Below, one piece after another: positions 37,165 through 45,943 of a DNA stretch of 64,000 nucleotides (position 1 is the stretch's first letter; every line of letters begins with the position of its first letter). A program made the translations under genes and the position numbers. The DNA lies in contig JAJDXO010000005.1 in NCBI GenBank assembly GCA_022823235.1, positions 22,857 through 86,856 of the forward strand, given 5' to 3'. The notes under the pieces were generated by a model that was not told the origin of the DNA, ran no database searches, and was given only the letters and a program-made list of their open reading frames with translations. This DNA is from Rhodospirillales bacterium (lineage in GTDB: Bacteria; Pseudomonadota; Alphaproteobacteria; Rhodospirillales; UBA2165).

Positions 37165-37786
37165 TGGGCAGGGAAAATACGTTCTCCGGTTCGATCACGG
37201 CGTAATCGAGATAGCCGAGCCGGGCGACGGGCCGCAGCTTGGCGATATCCACCATCCCGCCGCTGATGACATCGTCCGAAATATGGACCCCGACCACTTG
37301 ACCGATGACGATGTGATTGGGCCCACCCCGCCGGGACTTCGGCAGCCTGACGGTCTGCAAATGTCTGCATTCGAGCGCCACCGGCGCGGCGGCGACCCGG
37401 GGCGGCGCGACCACTTCCGACGGCGCCGGCTCGAGGCCCGCTTCCCGCATCTCGTCGACGTCGGCCGGCGCGTGCACCGATGTGGCATTCATCTGTTCTC
37501 GCAGGTCATAGGTGCAGAGATTGAACACGAACTCCCCCGTCGCCTCCGCATTGGCGACCGAATCCTTGATCTCGCCGGTTCCCGGCTTGAGGCCGTTGGG
37601 ACAGTACATGACGCACGGCGGATCGCCGGTCACCGCATTGAAATAGCTGAACGGCGCCAGATTGACGACGCCGCCGGCGCTGATGGTCGAAATCCAGCCG
37701 ATGGGCCGCGGCACCACCAGGGCGGTAAACACCGAATGGACGAACGGGGGCGGCCGCATCCCCTCGGCCGGATCAAAAAACACCAT
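37154..37786 (-). CDS. Flavin reductase-like / flavoredoxin-family protein
   Basis: 210-aa FMN-binding split-barrel protein. The landmarks are PRPIGWISTISAGGVVNLAPFSYFNAVTGDPP near the N-terminus, KDSVANAEATGEFVFNLCTY and PVALECRHLQTV in the middle. Members reduce or carry FMN, often for a two-component monooxygenase, or act as flavoredoxins. I use ATG 37786 (MVFFDPAEGM), preceded by GGAGCGAG. It is convergent with the RND operon and has no obvious functional partner nearby. Confidence 0.88.
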   Translation of the reverse strand: MVFFDPAEGMRPPPFVHSVFTALVVPRPIGWISTISAGGVVNLAPFSYFNAVTGDPPCVMYCPNGLKPGTGEIKDSVANAEATGEFVFNLCTYDLREQMNATSVHAPADVDEMREAGLEPAPSEVVAPPRVAAAPVALECRHLQTVRLPKSRRGGPNHIVIGQVVGVHISDDVISGGMVDIAKLRPVARLGYLDYAVIEPENVFSLPRPE

Positions 37787-38040
37787 CTCGCTCCGTTGAT
37801 TGGACGCGGGCTTCCGATTCCGGCGCACCGTGCACCGATTTCACCGGCCCGGCCAGTGAAAACGGGTCCGTGGCCGGCGTATGGGGAGGAATGCCGGACC
37901 CACCCCTGCCGGAACTCCCCGATTTCGTTGGCGTACGAGCTTTCCAGACCGATCTCCATGACATTTTTTCTATATTGTATAACAGGATATATATTGCCTT
38001 TTATAATAAAAAAACGACTTAAAAGGCCTGAAATTACCTA

Positions 38041-38070
38041 TTGACAAAAATTAAAATTATAGGCTATATA
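38041..38070 (+). promoter_or_regulatory. Sigma-70-type promoter of hipBA
   Basis: TTGACA (38041-38046), an 18-bp spacer, then TATATA (38065-38070). It is near-consensus and placed 60 bp before the hipB start. The -10 element lies inside the operator centre, so binding of HipB there would block RNA polymerase. Confidence 0.75.
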
Positions 38071-38080
38071 CGACCTATAA
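38057..38080. promoter_or_regulatory. HipB operator candidate (TTATAGG-N10-CCTATAA)
   Basis: Perfect 7-bp arms around a 10-bp centre that contains the -10 element. Its layout parallels E. coli hip operators (TATCC-N8-GGATA), with different half sites. Autoregulation by HipB or HipBA is expected for this family. Confidence 0.75.
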
Positions 38081-38129
38081 TATACATTTTAGACCTTTAG
38101 AAGGCAATATACTGCTGTTTGAGGAAAAC

Positions 38130-38468
38130 ATGAAGACATCCAGGCAATTGGAAACCGAGCTCGGATCCCGTCTGGCGCAATTACGGCTGTCCCGCAACGT
38201 GACGCAAGCCATGCTGGCGAAGGATGCCGGGATCGGTCTCCGCACTTTGCGGCGCATCGAGGCCGGCGAACCATCGACACTCGACACATTCCTGCGTGTC
38301 GCCTTGGCTCTGGACTTGGGCGATGCCGTCCTCGGCGCGGTACCCGCCGGCCAAACCCGCCCGATCGAACGCGTCTCGCGGGCCGGCGCCCAGCGACGCC
38401 GCGCGCGTCCGCGCGCGCGGGAAGACCGCGACCCTGCCTGGACGTGGGGTGACGGCCCGAATGACTGA
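38130..38468 (+). CDS. hipB: HipB-like antitoxin, XRE-family regulator
   Basis: 112-aa DNA-binding antitoxin. The HTH of the XRE type covers about residues 8-65: LGSRLAQLRLSRNVTQAMLA followed by GIGLRTLRRIEAGEPSTLDT. A basic, Arg-rich tail (GAQRRRARPRARE) follows. It precedes hipA with an 8-nt overlap, the order typical of hipBA modules, where HipB binds HipA and represses the operon. Confidence 0.9.
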   Translation: MKTSRQLETELGSRLAQLRLSRNVTQAMLAKDAGIGLRTLRRIEAGEPSTLDTFLRVALALDLGDAVLGAVPAGQTRPIERVSRAGAQRRRARPRAREDRDPAWTWGDGPND

Positions 38469-39759
38469 CGCCAACGTCATGCTTTGGGGCCGGCGCATCG
38501 GAGCGGTGTCCTGGGATCAAACCCGTGCCCTAGCGGTCTTCCAGTACGACCCGGCTTTCGTCGGCGCCGGCATCGAGGTTGCCCCTCTGACGATGCCTGT
38601 CAGACGAACACCCTACGAATTCCCAGCTCTCAACAGGGAAACCTTCAAAGGTCTGCCGGGTATGCTCGCGGATGCCCTGCCGGACAGGTTCGGAAACCGG
38701 CTCATCGACGCGTGGCTGGCGGAAACCGGCAAGCGTCCGGAGGACTTCAACCCGGTCGACCGACTCTGCTACATCGGCCGCCGCGGCATCGGCGCACTCG
38801 AGTTCGGGCCCGCCATTCGGCGGCCGACAAGAGCCAAGAGACTGGAAGTCGCCCGACTGGTCGAATTGGCGAACCGGGTGCTCGACGAACGCGCGAACCT
38901 TGCCGGGCGTCTGGACGGTGACAACGATGCCGATTCGCTTGAGGACATTCTGAGCGTCGGCACGTCGGCGGGCGGCGCCCGGGCGAAAGCGGTTCTTGCC
39001 TGGAACCCCACAACCGGCGAATTCCGATCCGGTCAGCTGGACGCCGCTCAGGGCTTCGAGCACTGGCTCCTCAAGTTCGACGGCATTGCGAACAACAAGG
39101 ACAAGGAACTGAACGACCCTATGGGATTCGGCAGGATCGAATTCGCCTATGCCGGCATGGCGCGTGCGGCCGGCATATCCATGTCCGAGTGCCGGCTCCA
39201 TCATGAGGGCGGCCGCAGCCATTTCATGACGAAACGTTTCGATCGGGACGATGACGGCCGCAAGCTCCACATGCAGTCCCTCGGGGCGATGCGGCACTTC
39301 GATTTCAACGACCCGTCGGCGTATTCCTATGAACAGGCCATCATGACGATCCGGCAACTGAAACTGGGGATGGTTGCGGTCGAAGAACAGGTTCGCCGGG
39401 CACTCTTCAACGTCATGGCGCGTAACCAGGATGATCACGTCAAGAACATCGCCTTCCTGATGGACCGGTCCGGGCAATGGGCCCTGTCGCCTGCTTATGA
39501 CCTGGCCTATGCCTATAATCCAAGCGGCCAATGGACCCGCGACCACCAGATGAGCCTGGCCGGCCGCCGCAATGGCTTTGAGCGTGACGATCTCCTTCAG
39601 TTTGCCGTCTCCGCCGGTCTTAAGCGGCGCAAGGCACTGGACATACTTGAGGCAGTGAGCGCTTCCGTCCGTGATTGGCCAAAACACGCCGAAGCAGCCG
39701 GCGTCGCGCCCGGCGATACGGAGCGAATTGAAAAGACCTTCAGATCAAACCTTATGTAG
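38461..39759 (+). CDS. hipA: HipA-like serine/threonine kinase toxin
   Basis: 432-aa kinase toxin. The N-terminal subdomain includes GLPGMLADALPDRFGN, the phosphate-binding loop region is SVGTSAGGARAKAVLAW, the HipA_C core has HFMTKRFDRD, and the catalytic and metal-binding segment is ARNQDDHVKNIAFL followed by LSPAYDLAYAY. E. coli HipA phosphorylates glutamyl-tRNA synthetase and causes persistence; targets of other branches differ. It starts at ATG 38461 overlapping hipB. All key motifs are present, so the toxin looks intact. Confidence 0.92.
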   Translation: MTDANVMLWGRRIGAVSWDQTRALAVFQYDPAFVGAGIEVAPLTMPVRRTPYEFPALNRETFKGLPGMLADALPDRFGNRLIDAWLAETGKRPEDFNPVDRLCYIGRRGIGALEFGPAIRRPTRAKRLEVARLVELANRVLDERANLAGRLDGDNDADSLEDILSVGTSAGGARAKAVLAWNPTTGEFRSGQLDAAQGFEHWLLKFDGIANNKDKELNDPMGFGRIEFAYAGMARAAGISMSECRLHHEGGRSHFMTKRFDRDDDGRKLHMQSLGAMRHFDFNDPSAYSYEQAIMTIRQLKLGMVAVEEQVRRALFNVMARNQDDHVKNIAFLMDRSGQWALSPAYDLAYAYNPSGQWTRDHQMSLAGRRNGFERDDLLQFAVSAGLKRRKALDILEAVSASVRDWPKHAEAAGVAPGDTERIEKTFRSNLM

Positions 39760-39820
39760 GACCATTAGGCATTCCCCCTCCGCACCCCGATCAACCGGAC
39801 CGGTGGTCCTATGAACTATG

Positions 39821-40774
39821 TTACCCGGAACTTTTCGGCGCCGGCCTTGCCAGGGGATGGCTGCGCCGGACCAGGGACTTCAGGCGTTCATCCAGAACAT
39901 GCGTATAAATCTGGGTGGTCGAGATATCGGCATGGCCGAGCATCTGCTGCAGCACACGCAAGTCCGCGCCGTGGGCGAGCAAATGCGAGGCAAAGGAATG
40001 ACGCAGCACGTGGGGCGACACGCGCGTGGGATCAAGCCCCGCCGCGGCAGCCAAATCTTTGAGAAGATTGGAAAAATGCGCCCTCGACAGGTGTCCGGCC
40101 GCCCCCGGAGCGGGAAACAGGAACCGGCTCTCGCGGCGCTTGCCCAGATGCGCCTTTCGAACCGCCAAATATGCGGCGACGGCGTCGCGCGCCGGATCAC
40201 CGAGAGGGACCATGCGTTCCTTATCGCCCTTGCCGCGAACGGTGAGCGTCCGCCCGTCCCGGGCCAACGCGCCCATGGGCAGACCCACCAGTTCGGATAC
40301 GCGCAGGCCCGTTGCATAAAGAATTTCAACCAGCGCCGCCAGGCGCAGCCCATCCGTCCCGGTTGCCCCATGGGCCGCCGCCAGCAGCCGTTCGACCTCC
40401 GCTTCCGTCAGGTATTTCGGCAGCGGCCGGCCAAGTTTGGGATTGTCGATCCCGGTGCAAGGGTCATCGTCCCGAATGCGTTCGGCATGGAGGAAACGGA
40501 AAAACTGGCGCAATGACGAAAGCCGCCGCGACGCCGTGCGGGCGGAGCGTCCCTTCGCCCTAAGCCAGCTCAAATAATCGCGGATCAGCCGCGCGTCCGC
40601 CGCCTCGATCCGCCGTTCACGCCGGGCCGTGAAGCCCGCGAAGTCCTCGAGATCGATCCTGTACGAGGCGATGGTGTTGGCCGCCGCCCCCCGTTCCGCG
40701 GCCATCATTTCAAGGAAAGCGTCGACCTCGCGGGAGGCGGGAGGCTTGGTGGCCGCGCCCAGCGGCCGGCTCAT
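39821..40774 (-). CDS. xerD: Tyrosine recombinase XerD-like
   Basis: 317-aa site-specific recombinase that resolves chromosome dimers at dif, with XerC. The N-terminal SAM-like domain (ASREVDAFLEMMAAERGAAA, TIASYRIDLEDF) precedes the catalytic domain with Arg in YATGLRVSELVGLP, Lys in VRGKGDKERMVPL, the HVLRHSFASHLLAHG box and LGHADISTTQIYTH with the nucleophilic Tyr. XerD rather than XerC is favoured by its place next to aroK/aroB, as in many alphaproteobacteria. It overlaps the upstream gene by 4 nt (ATGA). Confidence 0.92.
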   Translation of the reverse strand: MSRPLGAATKPPASREVDAFLEMMAAERGAAANTIASYRIDLEDFAGFTARRERRIEAADARLIRDYLSWLRAKGRSARTASRRLSSLRQFFRFLHAERIRDDDPCTGIDNPKLGRPLPKYLTEAEVERLLAAAHGATGTDGLRLAALVEILYATGLRVSELVGLPMGALARDGRTLTVRGKGDKERMVPLGDPARDAVAAYLAVRKAHLGKRRESRFLFPAPGAAGHLSRAHFSNLLKDLAAAAGLDPTRVSPHVLRHSFASHLLAHGADLRVLQQMLGHADISTTQIYTHVLDERLKSLVRRSHPLARPAPKSSG

Positions 40775-42660
40775 ATGCCCGCCGCGACCGCCGCCTCGAG
40801 GGCGATCGCCCTTGCATCCGCTTCCAGCCCGGCCCGCCGCAGGCTCGACACCACCCGGCCCAGGACGATGGGGTCGGCCTCCGCCGGTCCCGCCTCCCCC
40901 AGGGTCAGCAATGCCAGCAAAACGGTTTCACCGATCCTGCCGTTTTCCGCCGCGTCGCCGAGGGTCCGCCAGATTGCCGCCCGGGGCATCAGGACCGGCG
41001 CCCGGGGCGGTCCGGCCAGCAGCCCGGCCCACAATGCCGGCGGCACCTCATCGCCGAGCGCCTCCAGAATGTTGAACAGCAGCGACGCGCGCCGGGCCGG
41101 TTGTTCGCCGGAGCCGCCATCCGCCGCCGATGCGGCATCCTCTGCCCAGCGGCGAAGCGCCCGTTCATCGATACTCGCCTCGTTCGACAGACCGGCGAGC
41201 CGCAACAGCGGCATCAACCGGTCGCGCTCGAGGGCGGCGTCTTCGTTCAGCACCGCGCCCGACCGCAAAACGGCAAGCCAGCGCCCGGCGGTGTCCGCAT
41301 CGCCCGCAGCAATGGCCGCCCGAACCGCGGCCGGCGCGAACCACGCCAAATCCTGTGTCGGGATCAGGTTGCCGAGAATCCCCGAATAGGCCCGCGCCGC
41401 GGCCATGAACCGGCCCCCGTCGCGGGCCAGCCCGAAGGCCCGGTTCAGCACCTCGGCGAGGGCGGTGGGCACGCTTTCGACCAGCGCCTTCCGGTACAAC
41501 AGCGCGCGGCTGAGCGGCGAACGGTCTCCCTGGGCTCGGGTCAGCGGATTGTCGAGGGCGTCTTCGGAGAATGTTACGCCGGCATAGAGCTGCCGCAGCA
41601 CATCGGTCCGGAGCGCGCCGATGTTTTCCGCCCGTTCGGCGGCATCGATGCGGAGTTCGGGCCGGGCATTGGGGCTGGTCGCGACGGTGCGCAGCACCGA
41701 CGGGTTATCGGATGAAATCACGTCCAGCGGCAACCGGGCGCGCGACGCCCGGACCATGGCGAAGTGCAACGGCGCCGGGCTCGACAGGCTCTCGATCTCG
41801 AACTTCTCGACCCCCGACAGGCGGTCGATCAGGCCGAAAAAGACCGGATCGTCCTCGCCCTCCTCGCGGAGCAGGCTGACGCCCAGGGACGCCTTGTCGT
41901 GCTCGCCGGCAAGCGACTGGCAGAAGATGAACGCCTTTTGCCAATAGGTGCTCACGTCATCCTTGATCTGACCCGCCACCAGCGGACAGGCCCGTGCGTT
42001 GTCGTTGGTGACGAACAAAAGGTCGGCCTCGGCGCGCAACAGTTCCTCGGTGATCCCCCGGGACGGCGCGGCCTTTATCAGGGCATCGGTTCCGGCGACA
42101 TCGCCAAGCGCCGCCAAGGCACCTAGACGCATGGCCACCAGGCTCTTGGCGTTTTCTCCGCCCGGCGGCGCGGTCGCGGTGCTCAGCAGCAGGCGGCGCA
42201 TCAGGTCCCGCATGGCGCGGGAGGTGGTCCGGACCGGCAGACGCGGCAACAGGGTTTCAATCACCCCGCGACCGGTCCCGGCCCACATGTCGATGCCGAA
42301 TCCTCCCTGCCCGGCGGTCAGCGTGCCCACCGAATCGGGGCTGATTCGCCCGAGCTGGTCGACTTCGATCCGAACGGGCGCGGGTCCGCCGGGCTGCGTG
42401 GTCGCCGGATCGGACGCCGGTCCCGGGGGTTGCCCCGGAAACCGGGGCGGCGGCGGCGCACCGTCGGCGGCCGCCGCGCCGGGCCGCTGGGGATTGTTTC
42501 GATCCGGTGCCGGCGCCGGATCGGCGACGGCCGGCGGCTCGAGGGTGATCGGCGCCAGCGGCCGGGGACCCTGCTGGGCAAGGGCGGGGGCGGCCGCAAC
42601 GCTTGCGGCTACGGCCAGCGCGACCGCCGGCAGGCGGCGCCTAACGGGGGAATCGTTCAT
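40771..42660 (-). CDS. Large secreted helical protein of unknown function (629 aa)
   Basis: It has a signal peptide (RRRLPAVALAVAASVAAAPALA), a Pro/Ala-rich linker of about 80 residues, then a long all-helical region made of Ala/Leu-rich segments (for example EVLNRAFGLARDGGRFMAAA) that suggests TPR-like alpha-solenoid repeats. I do not recognise a named family. Its location between xerD and aroK and its coupling to xerD (4-nt overlap) suggest a conserved housekeeping role in the cell envelope. The stop of the 46-aa upstream gene overlaps its start. Confidence 0.8.
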   Translation of the reverse strand: MNDSPVRRRLPAVALAVAASVAAAPALAQQGPRPLAPITLEPPAVADPAPAPDRNNPQRPGAAAADGAPPPPRFPGQPPGPASDPATTQPGGPAPVRIEVDQLGRISPDSVGTLTAGQGGFGIDMWAGTGRGVIETLLPRLPVRTTSRAMRDLMRRLLLSTATAPPGGENAKSLVAMRLGALAALGDVAGTDALIKAAPSRGITEELLRAEADLLFVTNDNARACPLVAGQIKDDVSTYWQKAFIFCQSLAGEHDKASLGVSLLREEGEDDPVFFGLIDRLSGVEKFEIESLSSPAPLHFAMVRASRARLPLDVISSDNPSVLRTVATSPNARPELRIDAAERAENIGALRTDVLRQLYAGVTFSEDALDNPLTRAQGDRSPLSRALLYRKALVESVPTALAEVLNRAFGLARDGGRFMAAARAYSGILGNLIPTQDLAWFAPAAVRAAIAAGDADTAGRWLAVLRSGAVLNEDAALERDRLMPLLRLAGLSNEASIDERALRRWAEDAASAADGGSGEQPARRASLLFNILEALGDEVPPALWAGLLAGPPRAPVLMPRAAIWRTLGDAAENGRIGETVLLALLTLGEAGPAEADPIVLGRVVSSLRRAGLEADARAIALEAAVAAGI

Positions 42661-42781
42661 TCGGTATCACCTTCTCCACCGGCGCCGTCGGCGGGGGGAT
42701 ATCCCACGTCATGAGGAACACCGCCGCCCCGGCAATCACCAACGCCAGGACAATCAGCAGGATAGCCGGCAGCCTGCGCAT
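42641..42781 (-). CDS. Small membrane protein, 46 aa (not in ORF track)
   Basis: Too short for the track. The frame reads MRRLPAILLIVLALVIAGAA followed by VFLMTWDIPPPTAPVEK and ends in TAG. It has one membrane segment (about residues 5-24), a positive N-terminus and a Pro-rich tail facing the periplasm. It overlaps the start of the 629-aa secreted protein by 20 nt, which implies translational coupling. It may anchor or assist that protein. I found no named family. Confidence 0.72.
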   Translation of the reverse strand: MRRLPAILLIVLALVIAGAAVFLMTWDIPPPTAPVEKVIPNERFPR

Positions 42782-42966
42782 CAGCGGGACCTCGACGTTT
42801 CAGCGCGGTGCGCGGGACGAATGCAGATCATCTTATGATCAACCACTTTGACGACCGGGTTTCGGGATATACTATGAATGGATTATGGCGATTTTTCGGC
42901 AGTCTACCGCCTCACCCATGGGCTTTCAACGGCACCTCCCGGGGGGAGCCGGCGATTAGCGCCGTC

Positions 42967-43494
42967 ATGGATCAATTCATCATCCTGATCGGCCTGATGG
43001 GCGCCGGCAAATCCAATGTCGGCAGGCGGCTCGCCACCCAACTGGAAATGCCGTTCATCGACACCGACGACGAAATCGAACTCGCCGCCGGCTGTTCCAT
43101 CGAGGATATCTTCGAGGAATACGGCGAGGCCTATTTCCGGGACGGCGAGCGGCGGGTGATCGCCCGGCTTCTGGAAGGGGAACCGGCGGTCATGGCCACC
43201 GGCGGCGGCGCCTTCATGAACGAAGAGACGCGCACGAAGCTCTCGGCAAAAGGGACCGTCATATGGCTGCGGGCCGATCTCGAACTGCTGCTCAAACGCA
43301 CCCGCCGGCGCGACAACCGGCCGCTGCTGAAACAGGGCGACCCGCGGGAAACATTGCAATCGCTGATCGACCGGCGCTATCCCATCTACGGCGAAGCGGA
43401 TATTATCGTCGACGTACGCGAGGAACCCGCCGACTCGACCACCGGCCGGGTGCTCGAGGAGCTCAAGGCGCACCATGACCGATCCGATGACTGA
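42967..43494 (+). CDS. aroK: Shikimate kinase
   Basis: 175-aa kinase of the aromatic amino-acid pathway. The P-loop is LIGLMGAGKSNVGRRLA, the shikimate-binding region has DTDDEIE and FRDGERRVIARLLEG, GGGAF follows, and the lid has KRTRRRDNRPLL. I use ATG 42967, 9 residues before the P-loop as in other AroK proteins. ATG 42874 would add a 31-residue extension and cannot be excluded, since neither start has a strong ribosome-binding site. It overlaps aroB by 20 nt. Confidence 0.95.
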   Translation: MDQFIILIGLMGAGKSNVGRRLATQLEMPFIDTDDEIELAAGCSIEDIFEEYGEAYFRDGERRVIARLLEGEPAVMATGGGAFMNEETRTKLSAKGTVIWLRADLELLLKRTRRRDNRPLLKQGDPRETLQSLIDRRYPIYGEADIIVDVREEPADSTTGRVLEELKAHHDRSDD

Positions 43495-44602
43495 ACCGGA
43501 TACGCTGAGACTGGATCTCGGCCGGCGCGGCTATGACATCGTCATCGGCCGGGACCTGCTGTCCCGCGCCGGCGGCCTCATGAAACCCCTGCTCCGCCGG
43601 CCGCGGGCGGTCATCGTCACCGATGAAAACGTCGGCCCCCTCTACCTGTCCCGGCTCACGGACGGTCTCGAGGCCGACGGCATCCGCACGTCGGCCATTA
43701 CGGTTCCGGCGGGCGAGCAATCCAAGACCTTCGCCGGGCTCGAAGACGTCATGGAGCAACTGCTCGATCAGCGGATCGACCGCAAGACGGCGCTGGTGGC
43801 GCTCGGCGGCGGCATCGTCGGCGATCTCACCGGATTCGCCGCGGCGACCGCGCTCCGCGGCATCGATTTTATCCAGGTCCCGACGTCGCTGCTCGCCCAG
43901 GTGGACAGTTCCGTCGGCGGCAAGACGGCGATCAACAGCCGTCACGCCAAGAACATGATCGGCGCCTTCCACCAGCCCCGCCTAGTGCTCGCCGACATCG
44001 ACACCCTGACCACGCTGCCGCACCGGGAGGTCATCGCCGGCTACGCCGAGATCGTCAAACACGGCCTGATCTGCGACCCCGCGTTCTTCGATTGGTGCGA
44101 GCGGAACGGCGCCGCCGTGGTTTCCGGCGATCCCGCCATCCGTCAGGAAGCGGTGCGGCGGAGCTGCGCCATAAAGGCCGGGGTGGTCGCGGAGGACGAG
44201 ACCGAGCAGGGCCGGCGCGCCCTGCTCAACCTCGGTCACACGTTCGGCCATGCCCTGGAATCGGAAACCGGGTTCAGCGATTCCCTGCTGCATGGCGAGG
44301 CGGTCGCCATCGGCATGATCATGGCGTTCGACCTCTCCCACCGGCTGGGTTTGTGTCCGGGCCAGGATGCCGAACGGGTGAAGGCGCATTTCGTCCAGGC
44401 CGGGCTTCCGGCGGGGCCCGATTACGTCAAAGGCATGCGCTGGGACGCCGATGCCCTGCTCGCCCATATGGCGGGCGACAAGAAGGCGGCCGACGGCAAA
44501 CTGACCTTCATCCTCACCCGGGGAATCGGACAAGCCTTCATTGCCGCCGACGTCGCGCCCGAGGACGTCCTGGGCGTGGTCAACGAGGCCGTCGCCGCCT
44601 AA
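43475..44602 (+). CDS. aroB: 3-dehydroquinate synthase
   Basis: 375-aa NAD- and metal-dependent enzyme that makes dehydroquinate from DAHP. NAD-binding ALGGGIVGDLTGFAAATALR, substrate loop VDSSVGGKTAINSRHAKNMI, metal ligands Glu in GYAEIVKHGLI and His in LNLGHTFGHALE and LLHGEAVAIGM are all present. The start is ATG 43475, or possibly the second Met four codons later. The aroK-aroB pair is a standard operon. Confidence 0.97.
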   Translation: MTDPMTEPDTLRLDLGRRGYDIVIGRDLLSRAGGLMKPLLRRPRAVIVTDENVGPLYLSRLTDGLEADGIRTSAITVPAGEQSKTFAGLEDVMEQLLDQRIDRKTALVALGGGIVGDLTGFAAATALRGIDFIQVPTSLLAQVDSSVGGKTAINSRHAKNMIGAFHQPRLVLADIDTLTTLPHREVIAGYAEIVKHGLICDPAFFDWCERNGAAVVSGDPAIRQEAVRRSCAIKAGVVAEDETEQGRRALLNLGHTFGHALESETGFSDSLLHGEAVAIGMIMAFDLSHRLGLCPGQDAERVKAHFVQAGLPAGPDYVKGMRWDADALLAHMAGDKKAADGKLTFILTRGIGQAFIAADVAPEDVLGVVNEAVAA

Positions 44603-44644
44603 ATGCCCTCCCGCATCAATGACATCAACCAAGTGGATTGACCC

Positions 44645-45943
44645 ATGGTGACCCTGATCATCGCCATCGTTGTGCTGCTTATCCTGTCGGCGTTCTTCTC
44701 CGGATCGGAGACCGCGCTGACCGGCGCCTCGCGCGCCCTCATGCATCACCTGGAGAGCCAGGGAGACCGCCGGGCGCGGCTGGTCAACCGGCTGATCGAA
44801 CAGAAAGGGCGCCTGCTCGGCGCCATTCTGATCGGCAACAACCTGGTCAACATCCTGGCCTCGGCCCTCGCCACGTCGGCGTTTCTCATCTTCTTCGGCG
44901 ATGCGGGCATTGCCTATGCGACGCTGATCATGACCGCGCTGGTGGTGCTGTTCGCGGAAATACTGCCCAAGACCTACGCCCTCCATAACGCTGATCGCAT
45001 GGCGATCGTCATCGCGCCGGTGATCCGGCTCGTCGTCGTCCTCCTGGCGCCGTTCTCGAACGCGGCACAGGCCATCGTCCGGTTCACCCTGCGTGTCTTC
45101 GGGGTCAAGCTCAGCCCCGACCAATCGTTCTTTTCCAGGACCGAGATGCTGCGCGGCGCCATCGATCTGCACCGTGGCGAAGAGGAAGTCATCGGGCACG
45201 AGCGCGCCATGCTCAGAAGCGTGCTCGATCTCTCGGAGGTGGAGGTGGGCGAGATCATGGTCCACCGCAAGACGGTCTCGATGATCAATGCCGACGACCC
45301 GCCCGGCGATATCGTCGATCAGGCGCTGGACAGTCCCTATACCCGCCTGCCGCTCTGGCGCGAGGACACCGACAACATCGTCGGCGTCCTGCACGCCAAG
45401 GAACTGCTGCGCGCCATCCGCGCGGCGCCGGAGCTGGAAGCGGACATCGACATCAAGGCGATCGCCGCCGATCCGTGGTTCGTGCCCGAGACCACCCGGC
45501 TTCTCGACCAGCTTCAGGCGTTCCGCGAACGCCACGAACACTTCGCCCTGGTGGTCGACGAGTACGGCAGTCTGCTCGGCGTCGTGACCCTCGAAGACAT
45601 TCTGGAGGAAATCGTCGGCGATATCTCCGACGAGCACGACATCAGCGTGCCGGGATTGAGGCCTCAGGGGGACGGTTCCTACCTCGTCGACGGCCAGTTC
45701 ACCATCCGCGACCTCAACCGGGCGCTGGAATGGAATCTGCCGGATGAGGAGGCCGCGACGCTCGCCGGATTGATCCTCCACGAATCCCGGCGCATCCCGG
45801 AGGTGGGCCAGACCTTCATGTTCTTCGGGTTCCGCTTCGAGATTTTGCGCCGCCAGCGCCACCAGATCACCGCTGTCCGGGTGACGCCGCCGCCGCCGCC
45901 GGAGGCCGGGGAGGAATCCGAGCGGCCGGCGGCGGACTTCTAG
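44645..45943 (+). CDS. CorC/HlyC-family DUF21-CBS membrane protein
   Basis: 432-aa protein with an N-terminal DUF21 membrane domain (residues 1-135, FFSGSETALTGASRALMHHL), two CBS domains (about 200-325, MVHRKTVSMINADDPPGDIV and GSLLGVVTLEDILEEIVGDI) and a C-terminal CorC_HlyC domain. Such proteins are Mg2+ or Co2+ transport or sensor proteins of the CNNM type. It follows aroB by 42 nt and may belong to the same operon. In alphaproteobacteria a gene of this kind is commonly found after aroB. Confidence 0.92.
   Translation: MVTLIIAIVVLLILSAFFSGSETALTGASRALMHHLESQGDRRARLVNRLIEQKGRLLGAILIGNNLVNILASALATSAFLIFFGDAGIAYATLIMTALVVLFAEILPKTYALHNADRMAIVIAPVIRLVVVLLAPFSNAAQAIVRFTLRVFGVKLSPDQSFFSRTEMLRGAIDLHRGEEEVIGHERAMLRSVLDLSEVEVGEIMVHRKTVSMINADDPPGDIVDQALDSPYTRLPLWREDTDNIVGVLHAKELLRAIRAAPELEADIDIKAIAADPWFVPETTRLLDQLQAFRERHEHFALVVDEYGSLLGVVTLEDILEEIVGDISDEHDISVPGLRPQGDGSYLVDGQFTIRDLNRALEWNLPDEEAATLAGLILHESRRIPEVGQTFMFFGFRFEILRRQRHQITAVRVTPPPPPEAGEESERPAADF

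Larger units (their letters stand above)
37787..38129. other. AT-rich promoter region of the hipBA module
   Basis: The 343-bp gap is GC-rich up to 37960 and then strikingly AT-rich. It holds an 11-bp perfect inverted repeat TATATTGCCTT (37990-38000) / AAGGCAATATA (38101-38111) that brackets the promoter, plus the operator listed separately. No gene is seen in the gap. Confidence 0.6.
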
